From positions 1 through 35,409 of the forward strand of contig JANDJK010000018.1 of the NCBI GenBank assembly GCA_024330925.1: DNA of 35,409 bases, given 5' to 3'. Below, piece by piece: positions 1-8,093 of the stretch (its first letter is position 1; every line of letters begins with the position of its first letter). The position numbers and the translations under genes were made by a program. Source of the stretch: Nitrospira sp. (GTDB lineage: Bacteria; Nitrospirota; Nitrospiria; Nitrospirales; Nitrospiraceae). The notes under the pieces were generated by a model, which worked only from the letters and a program-made list of their open reading frames with translations, had not been told where the DNA came from and did not search any database.

Positions 1-134
1 CAAGAAGAACTCAACGGTACGAGTGACCGATCAATGTTCCATCTGTTCCTTTGCCATCCTGATTGTGAGCAGCGTTGGAGGATAGGAACGTCTCATCTTC
101 TCTGTGATGCGCTCTGCCTGTGATACAGGCCAAA

Positions 135-164
135 TTGACGGTTCTTTTCGGCGGATGTTAGAAT
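135..164 (+). promoter_or_regulatory. Candidate sigma70-type promoter for hpnH
   Basis: TTGACG at 135-140 and TAGAAT at 159-164 are separated by 18 bases. The -10 box is preceded by TGT, which fits the extended -10 pattern TGn. Transcription would begin near 171, leaving a leader of about 85 bases before the hpnH start at 256. The match is by eye only. Confidence 0.5.
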
Positions 165-255
165 TCGTCCGCTTGCGTGTATCCAGTCTGTGCGGCGGTT
201 CGCCGCTATCATCACGACAGATTTGTATGGACATATTGCGTGGAAGGAGAACGGA

Positions 256-1272
256 ATGGCCGTCCCCGTCTCTCAAATGTTGACCGTCGCGAGCTATGTG
301 CTTTCGAAGAAGTTGAAGGGAATCAAGCGTTATCCGCTGGTGTTGATGCTCGAGCCTTTGTTTCGGTGCAATCTGGCTTGCGCCGGCTGCGGCAAAATTC
401 AGTATCCCGACCATATTCTTGATAAACGGTTGACCCCCGAACAGTGTTGGGCCGCGGCCGAGGAGTGCGGCGCGCCGATCGTAGCGATTCCTGGAGGTGA
501 GCCGTTGATCCATCCGGAAATCGGCCGCATCGTTGAGGGATTGGTGGCGCAGAAACGGTATGTCTATGTCTGCACGAACGCAATTCTGCTCGAGCGAAAA
601 CTTAAAGAGTTCAAGCCGTCGCGGTATCTGACCTTCAGTGTCCATATGGATGGCCTCAAAGACGAACATGACATGGCTGTGTGCCGAGATGGGGTATATG
701 AAATTGCCGTGAGAGCGATCAAGGAAGCCTTGCGGTTGGGTCATCGGGTAACCACCAATACCACGCTCTTCGACGATGCCAATCCGGAACGCGTGCGCCG
801 GTTTTTTGATGAAATGATGATGCTCGGCGTTGAGGGGATGATGATTTCCCCCGGCTACAGTTATCAAAAAGCTCCCGACCAACAACACTTTCTCAAGAAA
901 GCCAAAACCAAGGAGTTGTTCTCGAAAATTCTCAGCCGGCCCAAGAGCTCGTGGAAGTTCAATCAGTCACCGTTGTTCTTGGATTTTCTGATGGGGAAGC
1001 GAGACTATCACTGTACGCCGTGGGGCAATCCCACCTACAATATTTTTGGATGGCAGAGGCCCTGTTATCTGTTGCAGGACGGCTACGCAAAAACCTTCAG
1101 GGAATTGTTGGACACGACAGAGTGGCACAAGTACGGCTCGGATAACAACGAGAAATGCGCGGAGTGTATGGTCCATTGCGGATATGAAGCCTCGGCGGTG
1201 AACGATACCTTCGGCTCAATTTCAGGGTTTGTGCGCACGGCTGCCCTCACAGTCTTGCCGTCGTTGCGATGA
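256..1272 (+). CDS. hpnH: Hopanoid biosynthesis radical SAM protein HpnH
   Basis: Radical S-adenosylmethionine enzyme of 338 aa. HpnH proteins couple the 5'-deoxyadenosyl group to diploptene to give adenosylhopane, the precursor of extended C35 hopanoids of the membrane. The sequence shows the radical-SAM cluster CNLACAGC with Cys38, Cys42 and Cys45, followed by a GGEPL motif, the usual SAM-binding GGEP element. A second Cys group lies near the C terminus (CAECMVHC), as in the DUF3463 tail of HpnH. I chose the ATG at 256 because AAGGAGA (244-250) lies five bases upstream; an earlier in-frame ATG at 190 has no ribosome binding site and would add 22 atypical residues. The length agrees with the family. 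No other hopanoid genes are in the window. Confidence 0.93.
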   Translation: MAVPVSQMLTVASYVLSKKLKGIKRYPLVLMLEPLFRCNLACAGCGKIQYPDHILDKRLTPEQCWAAAEECGAPIVAIPGGEPLIHPEIGRIVEGLVAQKRYVYVCTNAILLERKLKEFKPSRYLTFSVHMDGLKDEHDMAVCRDGVYEIAVRAIKEALRLGHRVTTNTTLFDDANPERVRRFFDEMMMLGVEGMMISPGYSYQKAPDQQHFLKKAKTKELFSKILSRPKSSWKFNQSPLFLDFLMGKRDYHCTPWGNPTYNIFGWQRPCYLLQDGYAKTFRELLDTTEWHKYGSDNNEKCAECMVHCGYEASAVNDTFGSISGFVRTAALTVLPSLR

Positions 1273-1354
1273 GACTAACGGTGTGTGGAATGAAGCAGAA
1301 TGTGGGCGATGTCGCTCCAGTATCCATGGGCAAGCTTGGACAGAGCCTGCGTTT

Positions 1355-1756
1355 ATGACCGATATGACCGAAGCCAAACAACAGGGAGCAGGTGTTTCTG
1401 CATCGCTTCAAGGGCGGGTGTTTCGGCCGACCACCGCTGGGGAATTGGCGGAGGCTGTCGAGCTCGCAATGGATTATCGAGGGGATGTGACACTTGAACT
1501 GGCGTCTGGTGAAATGATCGAAGGGTATCTGTTTAACAGAGAACGTGGTGGTGAGAACCCATGGGTAGAAATTTTCCCGGTTGGCGTTTCATCGGTTCGG
1601 CAGATTCCTTATGCGTTAATCAGAGCGATCGCCTTTACTGGGAAGGATGCAGCCGATGGAAAGTCTTGGGAAGCGTGGGTGTCAAAGAAGGAGGCCGAAC
1701 GAAAGGCGGAGGCGAAGCGAATCGAGGAAGATGCGCGCAACCGTGGCTTGTTGTAG
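1355..1756 (+). CDS. Hypothetical protein downstream of hpnH
   Basis: Small soluble-looking protein of 133 aa that I do not recognise. The middle (about residues 35-90) is beta-strand-rich with a segment reading DVTLELASGEMIEGYLF, suggesting a small barrel-type fold; the C terminus is a highly charged Lys/Glu/Arg helix. There is no signal peptide or membrane segment. The frame stays open upstream to 1229, overlapping hpnH, but the residues before 1355 look non-coding (many Cys and Arg). The ATG at 1355 is my choice, though no good ribosome binding site precedes it. It follows hpnH by 82 bases and is probably co-transcribed. Function unknown. Confidence 0.6.
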   Translation: MTDMTEAKQQGAGVSASLQGRVFRPTTAGELAEAVELAMDYRGDVTLELASGEMIEGYLFNRERGGENPWVEIFPVGVSSVRQIPYALIRAIAFTGKDAADGKSWEAWVSKKEAERKAEAKRIEEDARNRGLL

Positions 1757-2099
1757 ATGACGATCAATGAGAAACCCACAATAAGAAATCCAGCGAAATG
1801 GCGCGGATGAAAATGACTCTCTCGACTTTCCTTAAGAAGGAGGCACGTCTTCTCCCGTTCCATAACCAAAAACGGCTCAACATTTTGGAAGTGGGCGAGA
1901 GAAGCCGGTTTCTTCTTCTCTTGCGTGCTGATTGACCTTCTTGCCCAGGGGCTGTCGTTGACAAAGAAAGGGGGCTATGCTAGAAAGTTCCGCCTTTAAT
2001 GATAGGCAGTCTGCTGGGTGCTTACCGGCCGTTTGTCGTCTGATCCCCAAACTCTCGTTTGGCTCAGTAAACCATAGGGTTTGGCCAGGAGGGTTGGGA
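1757..2099 (+). other. Intergenic region with one candidate promoter
   Basis: 343 bases between the hypothetical gene and the next CDS. I see no convincing gene. A 45-codon frame from ATG 1798 has no ribosome binding site. A weak inverted repeat (AGAGAAG / CTTCTCT) near 1900-1925 is not followed by a T run. The only element I support is the promoter at 1958-1986, listed separately. Confidence 0.4.
1958..1986 (+). promoter_or_regulatory. Candidate sigma70-type promoter for the 2100 gene
   Basis: A perfect TTGACA (1958-1963) is followed after 17 bases by TAGAAA (1981-1986), and TGC immediately precedes the -10 box, giving an extended -10. Transcription would begin about 1993, roughly 105 bases upstream of the ATG at 2100. 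Confidence 0.5.
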
Positions 2100-2612
2100 A
2101 TGGTCAAAGCCAGGCGGGCTGCTGTTCTCTGCTGTGCTGTTATTGGTAGCCTAATTCCTTCGGAGGTTTTTGCCACACATGAGACGGATCACCGTTTTAC
2201 TGTTGAGGGATACGTCTGTGGGCCTGATGGGAAGGGAGTTGGCGGTCTAGACGTGCTCGTCAAGGATACGAAGGTTTCGTATGGTCAGGTTGTCAAGACG
2301 GATCGCGAGGGATACTACAGGGCAACGTTTCATCTCCATAACGAAAATCTCGGTGACCCCATTCTGATTGAGGTAGGGGGGGAGCGGCAACATCATCGGG
2401 TGCAGTTTGATCCAAACGATCTAAAATCGGAACGGATCATGCGGGTTAATTTTGGAACCGGTTGCGAAGCAGGGGCTTCTCTTCCATGGCTCTGGGTGGG
2501 ATTGGGTAGCATGGTGGTGGGAACGGGAGCCCTTCTGGGGATAAAGGCGATCCGCTTGCACAAGCGGGTGGAGCGGACAAAGGGGAAACCGCCGAAGAAA
2601 CGAAAACCATAA
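2100..2612 (+). CDS. Exported carboxypeptidase-regulatory-like domain protein, C-terminally anchored
   Basis: 170-aa protein. It begins with a signal peptide (hydrophobic stretch about residues 7-22, ending near FATHE). The middle (about 30-115) resembles the transthyretin-like, carboxypeptidase-regulatory beta-sandwich: a VEGYVCGPDGKGVGG turn, then a TDREGYYRATF segment typical of these folds. A transmembrane helix (about 127-150) and a Lys/Arg-rich tail follow, so the domain should sit outside the membrane. The ATG at 2100 is supported by AGGAGGG (2087-2093), six bases upstream; the frame is open back to 1977 but that part is not protein-like. A strong terminator follows at 2727-2770. It may help assemble the cytochrome locus beside it, but only proximity suggests that. 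Confidence 0.72.
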   Translation: MVKARRAAVLCCAVIGSLIPSEVFATHETDHRFTVEGYVCGPDGKGVGGLDVLVKDTKVSYGQVVKTDREGYYRATFHLHNENLGDPILIEVGGERQHHRVQFDPNDLKSERIMRVNFGTGCEAGASLPWLWVGLGSMVVGTGALLGIKAIRLHKRVERTKGKPPKKRKP

Positions 2613-2726
2613 GTTACATAAGTTATTCATTCATGACAGTCGGTGGGGGTATCCCGATCTCACGTGTCGGTCAGTGTGAGTTCGAGGTTTCGTGCGCGGA
2701 ATACGGGGCGCGGTTACAAAATGGCG

Positions 2727-2770
2727 AACGCTTTTACGGGATGTTCGCATCCAAGTAGAAGCGTTTTTTT
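2727..2770 (+). terminator. Rho-independent terminator with UUCG tetraloop
   Basis: AACGCTTTTAC (2727-2737) pairs with GTAGAAGCGTT (2755-2765), with one G-T wobble. Inside it GGATG (2739-2743) pairs with CATCC (2748-2752) around a TTCG loop. Seven Ts follow (2764-2770). This is a textbook intrinsic terminator. It should end transcription from the 2100 gene. It also lies only about 55 bases upstream of the first gene of the respiratory locus, so it could act as an attenuator if transcription comes from upstream. Confidence 0.82.
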
Positions 2771-2786
2771 GTTGTTGCTCCCCCTC

Positions 2787-2814
2787 GGCTTGTTGTTCCA
2801 GGGCTTGTTGTTCC
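2787..2814 (+). repeat. Tandem 13-base repeat, period 15
   Basis: GGCTTGTTGTTCC occurs at 2787-2799 and again at 2802-2814, just before the first cytochrome gene. The second copy is flanked by CCAGG (2798-2802) and CCTGG (2813-2817), which could form a small hairpin close to the translation start. Its role is unknown. Confidence 0.6.
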
Positions 2815-2825
2815 TGGGGGCAGTA

Positions 2826-3350
2826 ATGAAGATCGCAGTGGGTGTCATGCGTGAGCGGGCCTGGATCCTATTGATGAGTGGTTGTACATTGCTGGTGGCC
2901 TGTAGTGGTGGAGAGGAAGGAGAAGGGCTGCTCGTGCCTCCCCCTCCCCCTCCTGCTGAATATGCTGATAAACATATGCCTGTTGAATGGTGGAATGATC
3001 AAGCCAAGCTGGAAGAGGGACGAAAGCTGTACATGGGGGAAGTGAACCCCGATGTCAATTGCGCGAGCTGTCATGGCAAAGATGGCAGGCCAGTTAAAGC
3101 TGGGGCTCGTGATTTTCGCAATGTCGAACGGATGAAGCTTGCCTCCGATTCGGTATGGTTTTGGCGTATCGCTGAAGGAGTGCCCAACACAAAGATGAAG
3201 GGCTGGAAGAGCAAGCTTTCGGAGGAGGACATCTGGAAACTCGTGTTGTATGAGCGGAGTTTTGCCTTGCCGGGTAAGGTATGGAGTGAGGAAAAGAAGC
3301 AGTGGGTTGAAAGTGGGAGTGTTGTGCCTGCTCGGAGCGGTGAATCGTGA
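2826..3350 (+). CDS. Monoheme c-type cytochrome, predicted lipoprotein
   Basis: 174 aa from the ATG at 2826. A short hydrophobic signal ends in the lipobox LLVAC (Cys26), so the mature protein should be lipid-anchored outside the cytoplasmic membrane. A Pro-rich linker (six Pro in a row, about 38-43) precedes a class I cytochrome c domain with CASCH at 79-83 and a likely distal Met in the NTKMKGW segment. An alternative ATG at 2847 gives a more typical lipoprotein signal; neither start has a strong ribosome binding site, and the frame is open to 2643 across the terminator, so those residues are rejected. The stop overlaps the GTG of the next gene (GTGA), implying translational coupling to bd-like subunit A. 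Probably an electron carrier of the complex encoded downstream. Confidence 0.85.
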   Translation: MKIAVGVMRERAWILLMSGCTLLVACSGGEEGEGLLVPPPPPPAEYADKHMPVEWWNDQAKLEEGRKLYMGEVNPDVNCASCHGKDGRPVKAGARDFRNVERMKLASDSVWFWRIAEGVPNTKMKGWKSKLSEEDIWKLVLYERSFALPGKVWSEEKKQWVESGSVVPARSGES

Positions 3351-5110
3351 GTGCTGCGATGGGCAAAAGATCATTTTGCGCGATGGGGCGTCACACTATG
3401 GATATTGTACTTCGTCACGTTGCCGTGTTGGTCGTCTTCTTGGGGTTGGCTGTGCCAGGTATCTCTGACGCCTATGCGCAAATGCCGGGGACGGCGGCGG
3501 TCGAATTTCCGTACACAGGGAATCGGACAGCGGTTTGGATTGTGGCGCAATTGCACACGTTGCTTGGGGCGTTCATTCTTGGCGCTCCCCTGTTCATTGT
3601 GATGGCGGAGTGGCTTGGTTACCGCAAGCAAGATCCTCGCTATGATCGGATGGCCCGCGAGTTAACAAAGATCTCCGTTGTTCTCTTCAGTATGACGGCA
3701 TTAACGGGCGGTCTATTCATTTTTGTGCTTTTAGCTACATACCCTCAGTTTACGACGTGGTTTATTAACCAGTTTTACCTCGTGTTTGCGGTGATCTATC
3801 CGTCGCTGTTCATCGTGGGAACTGTTGTACTCTACGCTTATTTTTATACCTGGGATGCCTGGAAGGGAGAGAAGAAGGGGCGCCATATCGCTTTGGGAGT
3901 GCTTCTCAACCTGCTTTGCTTGGTCACCATGTTTGTGATCAATGGCCCCACGTCGTTTATGAATACTCCTGTAAAAGGTGAAGGAGTCTCTCCGCTGGAG
4001 GCGTTGGCTACGGCGACTTTGTGGGACAAAATTGCAAACACGAGCTGGATGCCGCTCAATCTCCATCGGATCGATGGAAACGTGGCGTTTGGCGGATTTG
4101 TGGCGGGCTTGATTGCAGCTTACATGTACATGGGGGCTCAGAGCCGAGAAGAGCGAGCCTATTATGATTGGATGGGGTTCTTAGGGAACTTGATTGCCGT
4201 CGGCGCTATGCTGCTGCAGCCCTTTACTGGTCTCTTGCTCGCCTATGAGATGTGCGATTACGATTTTTCGTTTTGCCCCTACATGATGGCGGATCAACTC
4301 TCGATGTTTTTTGAAATGCAAGGAGCCATCGTCGGTGTGATGTTTTTGGGATGTAACTATTATGCATGGCTCAGTCTCAGGCGCATTGAAGGTTTAGAGC
4401 AAGTAAGAATGACAGTGTTGGCTCCGATCATGATGGTTCTCTCTCCTCTAGTGATGGTGGTTGTCTTTACTGAATATTGGATTCCCGACCCGCTGTCGCT
4501 CGCTTTTCTGGTCCCGTTTGTGTTGAGTCCGTTCCTGCTGGGTCGATTGATTCCGGTGACGGTCTCGATTCAAACTGTGATGAAAATCGGGTTTTTAATG
4601 ATTGTGGTGAGTGATGCGCTCTGGGTGATCCCAAACGGTTTTGCCGCGACGGGAGCTAAAATGGCCGAAGATGTTCAGCTTCCGGAAGCGTGGGAGGTGC
4701 TCGGTAAGATGCCGACCAAGCTCGGTGCCATTTTCTCATTGGTGTTTGTCACGGTGATGAATTATGTTGTCTATGGGCGGGCGATTCGACAGGGAACAAT
4801 TGCGTGGGGAAAGATCGATGGCGTCTCTCAATTCGTCTTGGTGTTTCTTGCGTTTACCTCGATCTGGGCGATGGGATTGATGGGGGCAGTTCGGTCGCTG
4901 CTGCGCAAATTCTTCCATGCCTACAATTTGGTGCCGGATTTTACGGTGGAATCCTTCACTCCGACGTTGTCTTATTCAGCGTGGCTCATCACGGGTATTA
5001 CGGTGTTCTTTTTCTTGGTGGTGAGTGTTGCGGTTTTTCTTGCCCTTCGGTCCGTTGATGTGAAGGAGCGCGAGCTGGAAGGGATCCCTGTTCCTGCCGG
5101 CAGTAAGTAA
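3347..5110 (+). CDS. Cytochrome bd-like membrane subunit A (CydA-related)
   Basis: Polytopic membrane protein of 587 aa with about 14 hydrophobic segments, distantly like cytochrome bd subunit I. By-eye alignment places His70 (AQLH) at the CydA heme ligand H19 and His240 (NLHR) at H186. The glutamate equivalent to CydA E107 is replaced by Gly158, and no GRQPW-type motif is seen, so oxygen reduction by a classical bd mechanism is doubtful. An unusual Cys pair (CDYDFSFC) lies in a loop around residues 302-309. The N terminus (about 18-45) looks like a signal or first TM helix. Start: GTG 3347, with GGAGCGG just upstream and overlapping the previous stop; ATG 3398 is a credible alternative. Homologous bd-like proteins are known in Nitrospira. 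See subunit B at 9126. Confidence 0.82.
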   Translation: MSAAMGKRSFCAMGRHTMDIVLRHVAVLVVFLGLAVPGISDAYAQMPGTAAVEFPYTGNRTAVWIVAQLHTLLGAFILGAPLFIVMAEWLGYRKQDPRYDRMARELTKISVVLFSMTALTGGLFIFVLLATYPQFTTWFINQFYLVFAVIYPSLFIVGTVVLYAYFYTWDAWKGEKKGRHIALGVLLNLLCLVTMFVINGPTSFMNTPVKGEGVSPLEALATATLWDKIANTSWMPLNLHRIDGNVAFGGFVAGLIAAYMYMGAQSREERAYYDWMGFLGNLIAVGAMLLQPFTGLLLAYEMCDYDFSFCPYMMADQLSMFFEMQGAIVGVMFLGCNYYAWLSLRRIEGLEQVRMTVLAPIMMVLSPLVMVVVFTEYWIPDPLSLAFLVPFVLSPFLLGRLIPVTVSIQTVMKIGFLMIVVSDALWVIPNGFAATGAKMAEDVQLPEAWEVLGKMPTKLGAIFSLVFVTVMNYVVYGRAIRQGTIAWGKIDGVSQFVLVFLAFTSIWAMGLMGAVRSLLRKFFHAYNLVPDFTVESFTPTLSYSAWLITGITVFFFLVVSVAVFLALRSVDVKERELEGIPVPAGSK

Positions 5111-5196
5111 TTATCGATCCGTCACATGGTTCCAGTGGATGGGCAATGAAGCCGGGAGACCGATGAAATGGAGTGCGCAGTGAGAGGAGCGCAAGT

Positions 5197-6006
5197 ATGA
5201 GAAAAGCGGCGGGTAAAATTGTGATCGGCTTGGCGGTGACCGCTGGGCTCTGGTTTGGAGCAATGGCACTGGACTTTCCGCCGGTGTTTCAAGGGTTGTT
5301 TGTTGGGTTTGCTCTTGTGGGCGTGGCCATGTTTCTCCTGTTGGATGTTCCGCATACCAATGGTCCCACTGGTTGGTCGGCGACCGTTTCGATCATCGCG
5401 TTTTATCTGGTACTTGGCCTGGGCTATGGCGCAACGGCATCGCTATGGCCACAATTTGATCCGGAGGAAGAACGGGAGAAAATTGCCAAGATTTTGGAGG
5501 GAAAGGAAAATCCGCTCGATCCCTGGCGTGCGGAGGAAATTACCAAACGTATTCAGGAACTGGACGAAAAGGCCAAGATGTTGGCCGAGCGGCTCCAGTC
5601 TCTTGGTGGAGAGCAAGTTGCAGTTGCGGTTCCCAAAGTTGCCGTTCAACCGCCAGCTACCTCTACAGTGAGTGCGGATTCAGGGGACCTAATGAAATTA
5701 GGTGAAGAGCAGTGGCAGCTTCAGGAGTGTTACAACTGCCATAAATTAAGAGGAGAAGGTGGTAAAAAGCGAGGACCAGAGCTGGACAACATTGGCTCGT
5801 ATCTGACGGTGGAAGAGATTAAGCAGAAGATCATAGACCCCAAGAGTTTTATGGCGGAGGGGTTTGAAAAAGAATGGGAGAAGGGGCGAATGCCGGACAA
5901 GTTCAAGGATGTCATGAGTGATGCGGAAATTACCGCCCTGGCAACATGGCTCCATACATTCCAGAATACGGCCGTTGCAACGCCGAAGCCGATCAAGAAA
6001 AAGTGA
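5197..6006 (+). CDS. Membrane-anchored monoheme cytochrome c
   Basis: 269 aa. Three transmembrane segments (about 8-26, 30-50, 62-84) are followed by a charged, helical, probably coiled-coil stretch (about 88-137), a Pro/Ala-rich linker and a cytochrome c domain with CYNCH at 178-182 and distal Met232 (GRMPDKF). The heme domain should lie on the periplasmic side. The ATG at 5197 is supported by GAGGAG (5184-5189), seven bases upstream; the frame's earlier start at 5173 is less likely. The stop TGA overlaps the ATG of the Rieske gene (TGATG), indicating coupled translation. This position, directly before Rieske and cytochrome b, is that expected for the cytochrome c partner of a bc-type complex. 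Confidence 0.9.
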   Translation: MRKAAGKIVIGLAVTAGLWFGAMALDFPPVFQGLFVGFALVGVAMFLLLDVPHTNGPTGWSATVSIIAFYLVLGLGYGATASLWPQFDPEEEREKIAKILEGKENPLDPWRAEEITKRIQELDEKAKMLAERLQSLGGEQVAVAVPKVAVQPPATSTVSADSGDLMKLGEEQWQLQECYNCHKLRGEGGKKRGPELDNIGSYLTVEEIKQKIIDPKSFMAEGFEKEWEKGRMPDKFKDVMSDAEITALATWLHTFQNTAVATPKPIKKK

Positions 6007-6941
6007 TGGGGCAACCAAAGTTAAAATCTCTAGTTCGCTGTAAGGATCGAGAGATTGGAGAGGTGACAAACGTCATCGTGGATCCACTGTCTCATGATGT
6101 GAGCCACATCGTGGTGAAGCTCGATGACGGAACTGAGCGGCAAATTGGAATGGAGCGGGTGCAGACCGTCCTGGACGATGTTGTGGGGCTGGATGCTGTT
6201 TCTTCCGACATCGCGGCGCTTCCTCCCTTCGTCCGTGCTGACTACGTCACGACGCGAGAGGTTGAGATCTCCCATCTCGAAGACCATCTTGATGTCATTC
6301 CCGGCGAGGTTCTTGTTCCTCTACCCGCACTCGAGAAGGATATCAAGCGCAGGACCTTCTTCATGAACTTCACGCATGCCATCGGCATCCTGATTGGTTT
6401 ACCGATGGTGTATCCGGTGCTGCGGTACCTCATGAAACCGATGTACGCGCCGTTTGATAATGAGTGGCTGAAAGTTGGAAACGTTAGCAAGATCAAGGAA
6501 GAGGACGTCGGTGTTCAGTTCCAGTACAAGAAGAAAGTCAAGGAAGCCTATATGCCGGAGTCCGAGATTGAGAAAACGGTATGGATTTTAAAGGCGACTC
6601 CCTCGGTGCTCGAGCAGGTCTATCAAGGCAAGGACCAGGAATTCCGGGATCCATCGGGGCGACTGATCTGGACGAACAAGAAGGAGGTCCCTTATGTCGC
6701 GTTCTCTGGAAAATGCCCTCATTTGGGGTGTGCATATAAGTGGCGACAACACAAAACCCTAGGGCAGGTTTTTCTGTGTCCGTGCCATCTGAGCATTTAC
6801 GATGCGGCCGGCAAAGTACTCGACGGCCCCGCTCCCAGACGACTTGATGTCTTGCCGATTCGAGTGGCGGCCAATGGCGATGTGGAAATCATTGATATGG
6901 AGTTCAAGGCTGGAATCAAATCTCAAGTTCGGATTATGTAA
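6006..6941 (+). CDS. PRC-barrel/Rieske [2Fe-2S] fusion protein
   Basis: 311 aa. Residues about 1-90 resemble a PRC-barrel domain (REIGEVTNVIVDP, then VSHIVVKLDDG). A transmembrane helix (about 118-140) follows, then a C-terminal Rieske domain. Cluster ligands are visible: box 1 CPHLGC (Cys237, His239) and box 2 CPCH (Cys258, His261), with Cys242 and Cys260 placed to form the usual disulfide. It would take electrons from quinol at the cytochrome b site and pass them to cytochrome c. The ATG at 6006 overlaps the preceding stop. Cytochrome b starts at the base after this stop. An N-terminal PRC-barrel, expected in the cytoplasm from the single-helix topology, is not part of ordinary Rieske proteins and is worth notice. 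Confidence 0.93.
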   Translation: MGQPKLKSLVRCKDREIGEVTNVIVDPLSHDVSHIVVKLDDGTERQIGMERVQTVLDDVVGLDAVSSDIAALPPFVRADYVTTREVEISHLEDHLDVIPGEVLVPLPALEKDIKRRTFFMNFTHAIGILIGLPMVYPVLRYLMKPMYAPFDNEWLKVGNVSKIKEEDVGVQFQYKKKVKEAYMPESEIEKTVWILKATPSVLEQVYQGKDQEFRDPSGRLIWTNKKEVPYVAFSGKCPHLGCAYKWRQHKTLGQVFLCPCHLSIYDAAGKVLDGPAPRRLDVLPIRVAANGDVEIIDMEFKAGIKSQVRIM

Positions 6942-8054
6942 ATGCGACAGCCGTCCGTTTCCAACGTTCCTTCGACCACAGTTGAAAAGCTCGTCGCGTT
7001 TCTCGATCAACGCGTTGGTTTGAAAGAGATTCAAGCGAAGATGCTCAATGAGCCGATCCCTGGCGGCTCTCGATGGGCCTATGTGTTCGGCTCTATTTTG
7101 CTGTTTCTGTTCGCTATGCAGGCAGTCACGGGCGTCTTGCTCATGTTTTACTATGTCCCGACGGCGGACCATGCCTACGCCAGCACCCAGTACATTATTC
7201 ACGAGGTAGATTACGGGTGGTTTCTGCTGAGCTATCACTTTTGGGGATCTAGTGCGATGGCTGTCTGTGTCGTTGCGCACATGTCCCAAGTGTTTCTCTG
7301 GGGCGCCTATAAGCCACCGCGCGAGTTGTTGTGGATCGTGGGATTGGCCTTGTTTGGCATTGTCATAGGATTTGGTTTTACTGGTTACTTGCTCCCATGG
7401 GATCAACGAGCCTATTGGGCTACGACGGTGGGAGTTGAGATTCTGGACAAGACGCCCATTCTGGGAGACTTTCTTGCTCGGTTCCTGAAGGGGGGGCCGA
7501 CTCCAGGCCAATTAACATTGAGCCGGTTTTTTGTCATCCATGTAATGATTTTGCCGGCCGCGCTCATGGCCTTGGCAGGGTTGCACCTGTACTTGTTCCG
7601 AGTCGCCGCTCCGGCCGGCCCGTTTAGGGGCACTCCTGAAGAGATCAAAGCCAAAACTGATTATTTTTTCCCCCGTCAGGTGTGGAAAGACATTGTGGGG
7701 ATGGCTGTCGTGTTCGTCACGATTTGCGGATTAGCCTTTTGGGAACCGGTCGTTTTATTGGAAGAGGCGACACCGGACCCGGGTGAATACCATCCGGAAC
7801 CAGAGTGGTATTTTCTGTTCTATTTCCAGATGCTCCGACTCAAGATGTTCTCTGGAGAAGTAGGGCAATTTATGGGGGCAGTAGCATTGCCGGTTCTGTT
7901 CATGGGATTGTTGCTCGCCCTGCCTTTTTTCGATCGAGACCCAGAACGCAACATCTTTAAGCGTCCCGTAGCGCTTATCAGTTGGATTTTTATAATGGCG
8001 ATCATCGTGATCTTCACGGTTTCCGCCGTCATCAATCGAGAATTTCTGGAATAA
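6942..8054 (+). CDS. Cytochrome b of a bc-type quinol:cytochrome c oxidoreductase
   Basis: 370-aa diheme cytochrome b carrying both N- and C-terminal parts in one chain. Heme ligands are His99/His113 and His200/His215. Thirteen residues separate the first pair and fourteen the second; fourteen is the b6f-type spacing, whereas mitochondrial-type bc1 has thirteen. The Qo-site PEWY motif is present at 287-290. At the place of the b6 Cys that binds heme ci I see Val, so that extra heme is not supported. At 370 aa it is short, with fewer C-terminal helices than bc1 cytochrome b. The gene abuts the Rieske gene without a gap. It would oxidise menaquinol, or run in reverse to reduce quinone. Confidence 0.95.
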   Translation: MRQPSVSNVPSTTVEKLVAFLDQRVGLKEIQAKMLNEPIPGGSRWAYVFGSILLFLFAMQAVTGVLLMFYYVPTADHAYASTQYIIHEVDYGWFLLSYHFWGSSAMAVCVVAHMSQVFLWGAYKPPRELLWIVGLALFGIVIGFGFTGYLLPWDQRAYWATTVGVEILDKTPILGDFLARFLKGGPTPGQLTLSRFFVIHVMILPAALMALAGLHLYLFRVAAPAGPFRGTPEEIKAKTDYFFPRQVWKDIVGMAVVFVTICGLAFWEPVVLLEEATPDPGEYHPEPEWYFLFYFQMLRLKMFSGEVGQFMGAVALPVLFMGLLLALPFFDRDPERNIFKRPVALISWIFIMAIIVIFTVSAVINREFLE

Positions 8055-8093
8055 GATTTTAGGAGAAGGGGACGGCGCGCCGGCGTCGACATC

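Noticed and set aside
31..888. 285-codon open frame on the minus strand opposite hpnH
   Set aside because: It lies antisense to a clearly recognised gene, has no recognisable domain and no ribosome binding site; it follows from codon bias of hpnH.
8074..8090. GGCGCGCC followed by GTCGAC, resembling a cloning linker (AscI and SalI sites)
   Set aside because: No vector sequence around it, and it sits in a natural intergenic gap of a GC-rich genome; coincidence is likelier.
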